Below, in pieces: positions 25,801-36,300 of a stretch of 64,000 bases of DNA. Every line of letters begins with the position of its first letter. Position 1 is the first letter of the stretch. Under the pieces are notes generated by a model. That model did not search any database. It was not told the origin of the DNA and saw only the letters and a program-made list of their open reading frames with translations. The stretch is from NCBI GenBank assembly GCA_036785705.1, contig JAWUZG010000056.1:16784001-16848000 (forward strand). Reading direction: 5' to 3'. A program made the position numbers and the translations under genes. This stretch comes from Acanthornis magna. Lineage: Eukaryota; Chordata; Aves; Passeriformes; Acanthizidae.

Positions 25801-28800
25801 CACACCAACACCTCCCCAGCTGCTTGGAGAGCATCAGGCACATTTTCTCTTACCTATGACAGCCAGCTTGGCCACTTGGGACTTCGCTGACCCCCCAGCA
25901 CTGCTGGCTTTGCAGAAATACTCTCCTGACTGTTCTCTCTTCAGGTTCTTCAGAATCAGGTTGTTTTTGTATTTGTACAAGGAGGGATCCAGCAGTGAGC
26001 CATTGTGGTACCTGCCAGGAACAGTTAAGGGAACATTGACTATCTGGCTGGAGGAAAGCGATGACCTAATCCTGCATGTGGCAAAACCCATGTGGATTTT
26101 GCAAGATTTCCTGCCTCAGTTTCCCTGTTTTTAGTTTGGCTAGGTGGCATCACCTAAAAATTATTCCCCTTCATCTGGCAGTACTGAGATATGGCTGCTG
26201 GGCAGCTGGCAGGCAGGCAGAGCTGACAGTTGTGTCTGCTGAGGTTTTTGAATTCTTTCACTGTGTGTTTTTCCAGTGAATCCCTTGGTAGATGACGTTG
26301 CTGTGCCAGCTCTGCACATCTTGAGGAAGCCATCACTTGCAGCCATCAGTTCTCAGTGTATTTTACTGTTTTATAGCTAAACCCTCACCTTTATGGAGAC
26401 GGTAAAGAGATAAAACTGGCATCCATGGGACAGCTAAGACTTTTAGCAGATCAAACTCAAGCTCCTTACCAGAGGTAGCGGTCGGGGGCTGGGCTCCCTT
26501 GGGCATCGCAGCAGAGTGACACACTCTGTCCTACTCTCCTGGCTTTGTCCTCAGGGCTCCTATAAACGTAGGGTTTGCCTGCGGGAGAAGGAAAAGGCCA
26601 TCTCATTACTTTTCCTCTTATAAAATCACTGTTTATTTCTGGTGCCTTCTGCATCCCCCCTCTTGGGGTCTACCTGATCGGTGCAGCTGCACTTGGATTG
26701 CCAGGTTTCTCCGGTTGCTCTCAGGCACGGTGACAGTTGCTGTTGCATATTTGGCTTTCTTTATTTTAAGGGTGTTTTTCCCATCAGGACAAATCCCTGG
26801 GATCCTAAATGTGCCTCTGTTATCAGCCACTGTCAACAGCTTGAGTTTCTTGGCTTGCAGGTAGACCCGGGCATCGGCAGCAGGTGACCCGTCCTCGAGA
26901 GACACCTTCCCGTGCAGGGTCGCATCCTCACACATGCAGGTGTCACAGTCGGCGTTGACACGGCCCATGGGGCAGGTGATGTTGCAGGCTGGAGGAGAAG
27001 CAGACAGGTCAAAAAACAGCCCCAAGTCCCCACAACACTCGCAGCACATTCTCGGGTCTGCTTTTAATTTAGATGCAATAAAGCAGATACTGCATAAGGA
27101 GTAAATCGTATCCAAAACATATTTTTCCTGATTATCCACAGCTGTGCATTAGAAAGGCAGGGACGATGTCATTTTGAACCTGACAATTAGTAGAAAGCAG
27201 CCACGTGGATATAATTACAGCTAGGAACTGTTATTTACCTTTCCCAAAGGGCTGAATTTCAGGGAAATTTGAATCCAGATCAGCATGTGAGCTCTTAGCT
27301 CAACCCTGGCAAAATTACAAATTCAATGTCGTAAACTTTCTAGGTTTCTATTACCAGTACATGCCTAGAAGTTGTGATTTTGGTCTACCCCAAAAGCATT
27401 CTCTCCTGATTCAGTGGTATCCTGGCTTGGGCAGGATGTGGGGTAATTGCCAAGTGAGCATTACCCAATGGGTTTAACAGCTGGTCTCCCAAATAGTATT
27501 CTGTACTCGTTTACCTATATCGATTAATTGTAAATAATAATTTGTCTTTTCCCAAGGCTCTGGTCATTCGTTTTACAATCACAGAGCATCCCTGTACAGA
27601 GCTACCTGATAATAGTTTTCAAAGATGGAAATAAATGTAAGAAATCAGGGAAAACCTGAAACAAGTTTTCTGCACAAAACATGTTGTCAGAATGTTTTCA
27701 GAATTATTTGGTAAAAGGGGATTGTAAGAATAATATAATAATTTACAACCCCCTTCAGCAGGGACTGTGGCAATTTGATATTCCCAAATCTTCTCTTTCC
27801 TGGAGGTTGCATGGAGGCAGCTGTCTGCAGTCACTGACTCCACCTTGAGAGCTGCTGTTATAACAACATTAATGGTATTTTTTCTATATCCCCAAGATAC
27901 TGTGAGTCCCTGTTATCTTTCTGTTTGGCTATAAACTCCCCCTGCTCTGTTCTTTGTACTCTCCAGCCCTGCTCGGGAATCAATAAATTCTGGCAAAGGA
28001 GAGAAAGATGGTAAAATAACAGCAAAGGGAGTACAACACCTGCGCAGTGCTGAGACCAGGACATCCTCCCCTGCCCGTAAGTGAGGTTATAGGAGCACCT
28101 GAGCAAACATGTCCAATGCAGAGCCGCCCTTCCTCAGTTGCTTCATTACAGTGCACGCCCCAGAAGCGCTCAGCTAGGCAGGATCTGGTACGCTTCTGCA
28201 CCCCGGTTTGGCCACACTTTGCTGAGCACTCGCTCCATTTCGACCATGGAGACAAAAACCTTTTTGAATCTTGCACCAGTGGACCTTGAATAACATCAGT
28301 GGTGTGTTACTGAGATGCACATTACACGTACAGCTGCCCAAAAATGGGCAGTTGGATTTTAGCAGTTTCTATGGAGCTCAGATTATACATTTGGATATTA
28401 CGCACCACATGGATTAAACAGACTCAAAGCATGTTCAGGGAGCTGGGAATTAAAGCGTGAGAAGGCGTCTGAAGGCTTCTGGCTTAATTCCCCACAGGCT
28501 ACTGAATTCAGGATGATTAAGATAAACCCAAGGGGAGCAAAGTGCAGGCAGCTCATGCTTAGTGTTGAATAACTTTGGCTTAAAGGAAATCAAACACACA
28601 TTGTCATTTAAATGTTGTTTGAGGGGCAACACTTGTCTGTTTCAAATGTGGTTAAATAGTAAAAAAGGAAGGGTAAAATGGTTAAATGGTTACAAAAAAG
28701 AGGTAAAATTGTTGGTATGATCGTGCTGAATGTCTTTAACCAAATTTCAACATGTTTTCTATAGGGGCAGCATGTGTCCTATTGTGAGTGCCACTTTTAC

Positions 28801-31472
28801 TGTGTGCAAACCAGAAGCCTAAGATGCTACCGAGCAGGCTGAGCACGTCAGGAGCCAGCTGATTGGTAAAACAGAGAAAATTTGCAAAACACATTGAGAA
28901 TTTAATATGAGGTTAGATTTTTAAAGGAATTTCTTTTACTGGGCTACTAGATGTTATTAATTTAAGCTACTTTGAATGGACGAGATCCACTCCAAGTCTG
29001 TGGTTTGGGCTTTTTTAAAAATGACAGTGCTCTAATAATGTTTACAAGGATGCACTAGTGACTAAAGTTTCTAAAAATGGAGTTTCTTGGAGACGTGTGC
29101 TATGTCATCTCCCATACCTACTTTTCCACCCAATTTGTAATAGAGCAGGTTAATTCGTTTCTTAGAAAGGCAGACAGGCTTAGGGCCGGACTGTTGCAAT
29201 TGTGATGGTTGAAAACAATCCTGGCTTATAAAACCAGGTGGGTGGAAAAGACCCTTTAAATGAGAGCAGATATGAGTGCATCATGTCTGGCTTGGAGTGA
29301 GTGCTTGGCTTAGATGGGCAAGGTTTTAATCTGTTGGCACATCGGCATCTCTAGTTCAGCATCCCAAGTAGTGCATCCATGACTTTGAGTTTGAGGCACC
29401 TACGAGGAGGTGGGTTTGGGGACGTGGTCACATCCTGTGGATAAATGCTGATTTGTGCTTGCCCCAAGCAAAAATTTAATGTGCAACAGATTAAAGTGGG
29501 ATCTCAGCAAGATCCTAAGCTTGTTTGGGATCAGCTGCTTTAATCTGCAGGGCTGACGATGATAGGAAATGAGGAGGGGAATCCTGTGCAGGAAAATGAC
29601 ATTACACGGCTCTGGTTAGCGCTTGGACAGCAGAAAAAGCAGAAAGTGGAGGATGAGAGAGAAGCTGAGGTGTCAAGCATTGGTGGGGACATGGGAAGGG
29701 ACAGGGCTTCCCCCATGGCACCAGCCAGCAGGAGCGTACTGCGTCTGACGTAGGTGAAGGTCGAGTCTCCCCGGCGAGAGCCGCTCCTTGTACCTGTGGG
29801 CAGAGGGGTGATTCAGGCAGGGTTTGCCAGCTGGGGATCCAGCCCCAGCATCACTGCCTTGTGCCATCCACTTTGAGGGGAAAACAATTTTACCAGTAGG
29901 TTTCCTAGAAATACCTCTCAGCGAGTGCATGGTTTTGATGCTTTGATTCTTCCCAGTGGCCAAGAGAGCTGCTGGGAGCTGGGCAAAAGGCTGGGAAAAT
30001 CCCCAAATCCTTCAGCATGGCCAGCCCTTTCAGTGCCTGCTGGAATTTAAATCCTGAGCCCTGGGCAGTAAAGATGAGAGGTCAGGGCATCTCCTGGGGA
30101 TTACTGAGCAGAGTGGGCTCTGCAGGTAATTAATTCCCTACAGGCTTTAATTCTAAAGGAATGGTGTCACAAACTGCCCAGGGCGTGGGGACAGGCTGGG
30201 CAGGGTAAAGGCAGGTCAGAGCATGTGCTGGCCCATCCTTGGGCTCTTCTCACCCTCCCAGCCCGCGCGTGCCTCCCGCAGGAGCTGGGGCTGCGGTCAC
30301 ATATTGACCTTCCCTTTTCCAGGAGAGGAGCCAACAGTGTGTGTCAGCGATAGCCAAAACCCTACAGGAGGTTGTGGATGATTAACATTTATTCCATTGC
30401 CTAAATCATAGAATCATAGAATGATTCTAACCCTAAATGTCCTTTTCTACTCCAATAATATTGGTTAGTTGTAAATTGTTGGGAAAATTGTCCAGCAAGG
30501 AAAATCCACCCAAGGTGGGAATTAACTTACTCTCCAAGCTGAGCAGTACCAGCGGGCTGAAGGTTTTCTGTCCTATCTGGACCCTGCTGAGGGCTGGTTT
30601 CAGAATCCTTTGTCCTAAGGGTCAATAAATGAAAGAATAAATTAGATTAAATGAATTGGACATCCTTAGGCTCAGTATTACAGCTTTCCCATTGCATTGT
30701 GGCTGGTTAGAGCTCCTGTAGGATGCAGTGTAGGAGATGCTGAGTGAAGGACATGATGGAGATGCCCCACAGCATCACTGCAGCTCAGGTATCATAGAAA
30801 TTTTCTATTTCCCGTATCACCCAAGGAAAACTTTTTTGTACTTCCTGTGTTGGAGCAGCTCAGATCAATTAATCTTTTTATAGCTGGAGAGATAAAAAAG
30901 AGAAATGAATCCAAGGTAGATGAGGTTGGTTGTCTCTATGGGACAAGGACTGGTTCCTGTACTTGCTGGCCACCTGCATGCCTGAGGGGAGCTGATGGTC
31001 GTGGCTGATTCCTGGGGTGCTTGAAGGGACTCGTCTCATTTAAACTGGGGAGCTAAGCCCTAGCAGCAGCTCTCCCCTGTCCCCAGCTCCCATGGATGCG
31101 GACTGGACACTCTGGGGTCTCAGGGATGGCAGGCTGGGATGGTCCCAGCATGGCCAGTGAGCCCTGGAGCTCATCCCTGGTCAGCCAGAGGCTCGCTGAC
31201 TTGCAGGCAGGCTTTGCTCGAGCTCTGGGGGCTGGATGGGAGCCAGTCCTTGTCTGGAAGTTGTCTGGCCGGGCAAACGCCGCAGTGACCCAGACCAGCA
31301 CCCAGCATCGATGTCGGGCTGTGTCTGCTGGCTCAGCGGCTGCCAACAGACGTGCCTGCACTGGCGTGGGCAGGGGACAGCGCGGTGACCGGAATGGAAA
31401 TGTTTAACCTTCACCTAAAACAGACGTGACTCCCAAGAGGAGGAGGAGGATCCAGCCTTTCATGGTGACCAT
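22817..31472 (-). CDS. CILP: Cartilage intermediate layer protein 1, 7 coding exons
   Basis: Secreted cartilage matrix glycoprotein that binds TGF-beta in mammals. Coding exons (- strand): 31472-31415 signal peptide MVTMKGWILLLLLGVTSVLG; 30614-30531 (GQRILKPALSRVQIGQK, matching human RQTMLTQSVRRVQPGKK); 28284-28099 thrombospondin type 1 (SPWSKWSECSAKCGQTGVQ); 26988-26674 (CPMGRVNADCDTCMCED, CPDGK); 26578-26470 and 26011-25854, one Ig-like C2 domain (SVSLCCDAQ to GEYFCKAS); 25251-22817, the large last exon. Phases agree; 3345 nt, 1114 aa. The last exon starts RQEAACDPQP and carries IRLPHDCFQ, GYKGTFSIHVP and GPNGACVPAFCDEQ. The furin-type site RRKR/EQRTFLV, where human CILP is cleaved, is kept. 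The human mucin2-type WxxW exon between exon 2 and the TSP1 exon was not found. The C-terminus has a tandem repeat. Confidence 0.95.
22923..23050 (-). repeat. CILP: 24-bp coding tandem repeat in CILP C-terminus
   Basis: On the + strand GACTGCTGGCC starts at 22923, 22947, 22971, 22995 and 23019, with a partial unit at 23043: exact 24-bp spacing. On the coding strand this encodes about five copies of an octapeptide of the type SPRDSGQQ or SQRNLGQQ. It lies between the conserved core (ending near FTCSERSATEQ) and a basic Arg/Gln-rich end. Confidence 0.93.
30404..30450 (-). mobile_element. CR1 3'-tail fragment
   Basis: AATCATAGAATCATAGAATG is the reverse complement of two CR1 3' octamers, followed by decayed sequence. 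It lies in the CILP intron just downstream (on the - strand) of coding exon 2. Confidence 0.6.
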
Positions 31473-31538
31473 TGTTGTCTCCAGAGGTGACCAGGGGCTT
31501 CCTGGAGTTTCCGCAGCTGTCCCACGCCTTCCCCAGTC
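31415..31538 (-). other. CILP: CILP first coding exon with likely UTR acceptor
   Basis: Coding runs 31472-31415 and ends in a GTGAAG donor. Upstream on the - strand, CTTGTCTCTGCAG ends at 31539, a good acceptor 66 bases before the ATG. This would place a spliced 5' UTR exon farther upstream, consistent with the TATA promoter and donor near 33230. The first ATG (31472) aligns with the human initiator. Confidence 0.6.
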
Positions 31539-33230
31539 CTGCAGAGACAAGTCCAACCGTGCTGAGGCACACCCAGGTCCTGCTGCTTTCAGGGAGCTTC
31601 TGCCAGGCCGAACCACCCCAAAACATGCCACGGGGCCACTTACACCCCCTGCTCACCCACCCCCAGCAGCTCCTCATTTACTCCCCCAGTGGGGAGCAGC
31701 AGGGGCTCCACATCTGTGCTTGCATCCCCTCTGCTTCTCACCATCACATCTGAGCCCAAATCTATTCTGCAGAACACTGCTTTTTAATGGCATCTCCTTA
31801 ACATGCCTTGGAACAGCTTAAATACTTCTGCAGGGATCTCTCACAGCCCACGCAGCTCCGTGGGCCCCCCAGCACCCCACTCTGCTCCACAGGAGCAGGG
31901 ACATCTCCATGCCTCCATCCCCCTGCCTGCAAACTGGGCATAGTGTGAGGATAACATCTTATCCCAGTACGTCCCAGAGCATGGGGAGAAGGAAGGCTCC
32001 TGAGCACCTCTGAAAGCAGAAAACCCCATGCACAAGCCAAGTCTTTCCTGCCAATGTAGCAAGAAACTCAGTATTTTCCTTTTCCCACAGGCAAGGATGT
32101 AGGACTGAGGCTTTTTGTTGCTCTTCAGCAGCTCAGCCACTGCAGATTTTGTTTTCAGTGAGTCCCTTTGCCCTACAGCATCAAGCATTTGGGTATTTAG
32201 TTTCTGAATGTACCAGTGGAGCTGGTGTTATCCCTAGTGACACCAGCTGGAATTCCAGGTGCATTATTTTATGCACCCAAAATTAATGAACTGGGATTAG
32301 AGGAGAATATTGCCCCAGCCATTCAGTGCCTCAGTTTACCCATAAAATGGGGCTGACAAAGAGCAGCCAGTGGCAAGAACACCCTGTTATTTGTAAGTGG
32401 TACTAACCATCCCCTCAGAGACCGGGGAATGTGGGACTAGGAAATACTTTGATTATGGCTCAGCAAATCCCAGTCAAGCAAAAATAACAAGCAACACATG
32501 AGCGGTGTTTTGTGGGCTTATGGTGGGGTCGTGAACTCACAGCCAGACAATAACCAGGAAAAAAATCCTGTTTCCCACTTGGCAACTATTTTTGGAGCTG
32601 ACTGCAACTTGGTCAGCACTGGGTTTGGGATTGGGATATGTCCCTCTGTACCCAGACACATGATGGTAGAAAAGGGGGGGTTTCAAGCTGCTGGATCTTG
32701 ACAGCAGGGAAAGTTTAGAATTGCCTGTGTCCCCTCTCTGGCAGGGGGCTGGGGAAGCCAGTGCAGGACAAAGCTACAGGAGATCAAACAGCCCCATGTG
32801 AGCAAAGACCCCCAAACCCCCACTCCCGCTGTCTCTTAAACCCTTCCCCGAGCCCATTAACTGGAACAAGGAAGGGAGGAGCGGGACGCAGGGAACCGCA
32901 TCCCCATCGATGTTTTTCAGCCTCTGTGCTGTCATCTGCCCATTAATTAATTTCCACCTCACCTTCAACCACAGCCACTTTTAATTACGCCGCCTTAACA
33001 CAGCAAAAGTATATAACCACTATCTGACACGGAAGGAAAGACAGCAAGATTGGGTTGGTTTTTTTTTTCTCTTACCTAAAAAGCCATAAAACTTCCAATT
33101 AAGTAGAGTCTCGTCCTCTCGCCACGGAGCCGCCAGCCGAGCTGAGATCCGGGGGCGAGACGAAGGCTTGTCAGCTGCTGGTTCAGGGATTTGCAGCCGG
33201 TTGGGAAAAAGAGAAAGAGCTGCAGCTTAC

Positions 33231-33307
33231 CGAAACCTCCCCTGCGCCGAGTGGAGCCGGGCTGTGTGCGAACCTCCCGCCGCCGAGGCGGCGAGGTTGC
33301 TTATATA
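33231..33307 (-). promoter_or_regulatory. CILP: CILP TATA promoter and noncoding exon 1
   Basis: TATATAAG on the - strand at 33307-33300 sits in GC-rich DNA. About 70 bases downstream is a TTTCG/GTAAGC donor (exon end 33231), so a short noncoding exon from about 33272 to 33231 is likely. It would splice to the acceptor at 31539. This fits a regulated, tissue-restricted gene. The start site is inferred from the usual 25-30 base TATA spacing. Confidence 0.6.
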
Positions 33308-36300
33308 GCCCGGCGTGTAGCTTAGGGGATGGCAGCGAGCCACCGGCCGCGAGCACAAACAGATCGGACGCGCGAGGAAACCGCAGCCTGAATAATCCCT
33401 TAATAAGGTGATGGTAAACAGAAACCTGTGGCGATGCCACGGCGTGGCGGCTGCTGCTGCTGGTGGGGCAGCGCATGGTGTGGGCACCACGTCCCGGTGT
33501 GGGCACCGCATCCCAGCACAGCACCGTCACTGTAAGGGGTTCACCCAGGGTCTGGATCTGAAACAGATGCTGCTGAGTGTTGAAGTTGGAGATACAGTGA
33601 ACAGGCAATGAGTTTTGGGGATGCTTTTTTGGCTTTATCCGGTCTGGGAACAAATGTTGTGCGCGCCTAGCATTGCATGTGGTGTTGCCCTGTTTTGCAG
33701 GTGTGGGGTATGGCTCAGCTGGCCATGGCTCCCAGCACCACTGCCTGCCCATCTCTGCCCCTGTGCTGGCTCTGGCAGGGGTCAAATGAGGATGCTGTGG
33801 GGGATGTGAGGATGTGGGACAAAGCCAGCAGGATTGGTTTGGACACCTGAGGTAGTACAGAGCTGCAGAAGCAGGACCATCCTTTTAAATAAATGTGACT
33901 GCATCTCCTTCGAGCCATGGGGAGATCTAGCAATGACCCCTAACCAGAGCATCCTGCTTGCCCCAGACTGGCTTCAGCCTTCCAGGTTTTTTTTCCCTCT
34001 GCAGCCACATTTTTCTCATGTAACTCGTGGCAGCTCATCTGTGGACACAGGGCTCCATGTTGACAAAACATGTGGCCTTGTGTAAGTGACTGCCATCCAT
34101 GCACAAAGCCCCAGAGCCACTAGACTGTGCAGATGGTCGCTGCAGGAGTGTGGTGTGAAAGCATGTGCTTTATGGGTCAGGAGTTCCCCAAGGATGGAGA
34201 TGGGTGTTGGGGCAGCCAGTGGGGGCCCGTGGTGTCCCAAGCGGCCTCCTAGTAATTCTTGTCAGCTCTGCTGCCAGAGGGAGTGGTGCAGGAGGAACAC
34301 AGATCAAGATGTCACATAAAAAATAATCAGTGGTGACCTACACCAGCTCCTGTTTATGTTTACAAGGGAAAAGGAAAAAGCACTTGAGATGAGCCAAAAA
34401 ATGGCAGAATGTTTATCCGGTGGGCAAGGAGTGCCCAGTGAGCTGGAAGCTCCAGACCTCTGACATAAACATGGAGCTCATCTCCGTTTCCCCACCGTGA
34501 TGAGGACGAGATGTGGGAAAGGTGCTGAGGCAGAGAGCAAGGAATCATCTTCCCCAGATGACACCTCCCAGCACGGCTGACCCACACTAAGCACAGCACC
34601 GATGCCTTGGCAAGACATCTCCAGTCCCGCCGGCTGCTTGCCCACATCCTGGCACTGATTTCCATGGGTCACACTGCTGGGTAAGGAAACGTGCTGTTAT
34701 GCAAAAGGAATAAGATACTATTCCTTTTGTTATGGAAATGGGATGATAGCTCTAACCCAGTGTGGGTGCAGGCATTTCTGTAGGGGATTTTGCCACCTCC
34801 TCAGCATGGCTGTGTTCTCTCCAGCATATCTCCTTCGAGACAAGCCCTGGAGACACGTGTGCGTCTTCAGGAACAGGTTTAGGGCTTGTGAGTTCATGTC
34901 TCTAGAAAAGCTCATTTGCACAGTCTCTCCTGGCTTGACCATCCCTTGCTGCAGCTCCGACATGTGGCTGACTTTGGAGGGAACAGCATGAGAAGAGCCC
35001 CAGATGCTCCCAGTGCTGAGCACCACTGGCTCCAGGAGATGCATTCCATCTGCCTGGAGGTGAACAATGCCCCAACCATGCATTGGGGTGGGGGTGGAGG
35101 AGACAAACCAGAGGCTGCCCCATTCCCAGGATGGTCTCTGCAGGGCTGTAGCACCTGTGACTGGTGAGAAGGATGCATCCCAGCCCAAACTGTTCTTTCT
35201 GCCTATCACCAGTGGATTCAGCTCCCTAAGGCTGCTGCTTCCCATCAGAAGGCAGCAGATCCACAGCCTATTGGACTCGTTCCCCTCCCAAATTAACTCT
35301 GGGGAGCCTACCCAAATCTCATGGGTTTTTTCCATGGTTTCATCACTGATGTGTAATTACAAAGCCATAATGTATTTATGTGAATGCTGCCATGCTTAAT
35401 GCTCCCTCTGACCAGTGCCGAGGCTGGGGCAGTGTCAGAGGAGTGTGACAGCAGATGGTGCAACACATCACCTGCCTTCACATTCCTTTGTGGTTGTATC
35501 CATAACTTTGCTTGTGTTCATCTAATAAATCCAGGGGAAAACTGGTTAGTAATGGTCATCCTGATTCTTCATGCCTCCCACCCTTTCTAGTACAGCATGG
35601 GCTGAGTGACCATTACCAAACGCCAACTTCACTATGCCAGGAGGGTAGCAGGGTTGGAGGGGCTGCTCTCAGGGCTGCATGTGGAATTTACAGGCTCTGG
35701 GGTCTGTGAAATGCTCTGTGGGGGCTGTAAAATCCCCTTCTGGGCTAAGGCCGTGCTTAGTTCCCCGCCGGCTGCCCTCATCCTCCCTCCCTGCGCCCTC
35801 TCCACTCCGCCAAAGGGAGCTGACGGTTATTTTCCCCTGCTGCATGTTTCTGGGCTTGCTTCTGTTTACGGAGATGGGAGTTAAAATAACTGATTGATGA
35901 CTTTGTTCCATCCCAAACACTTTGGGGAAGTTTGCGTGGTTTAGAAGGGAGAGTTGGGAGCTGGGATTTCATTAAGCACTTGGCTCCCGGCACTTCTCCA
36001 GCCATGCTCCAGGGGTGGCTAATGTTGTTTTTTAAATCCTGTTTTGCTATCCCAGGAGCCGGAGTGGCGATTTCCATGGTTTGTAGAAGAGCTTGGAGAT
36101 GTGGCAGGTCCCTGAGGTTCCCTCTGAGCTCTGAAACACCAGCAAACGTCGCAGCCACCACAATATTGTTTCACTTAAGCCCTCCTCCACCGCTTCATCA
36201 GCACAAAATTGCGCTCCAGCTGCCTAAAATCTTTGGAAAAGAGCCAAAAAAATGAATTACTGGAGTTTGTTTTCATTGTGTGGATGAGGATTTACAGGCT

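Noticed and set aside
29673..29800. Exon-like stretch with a good acceptor (CTCTGCCCACAG) and phase-compatible open frame in the CILP gene, considered as the missing WxxW exon
   Set aside because: The in-phase translation (TRSGSRRGDSTFTYVRRS...) has no WxxW or other CILP similarity. A faint QYAPAG/HGSP resemblance exists only in a different frame and is likely chance.
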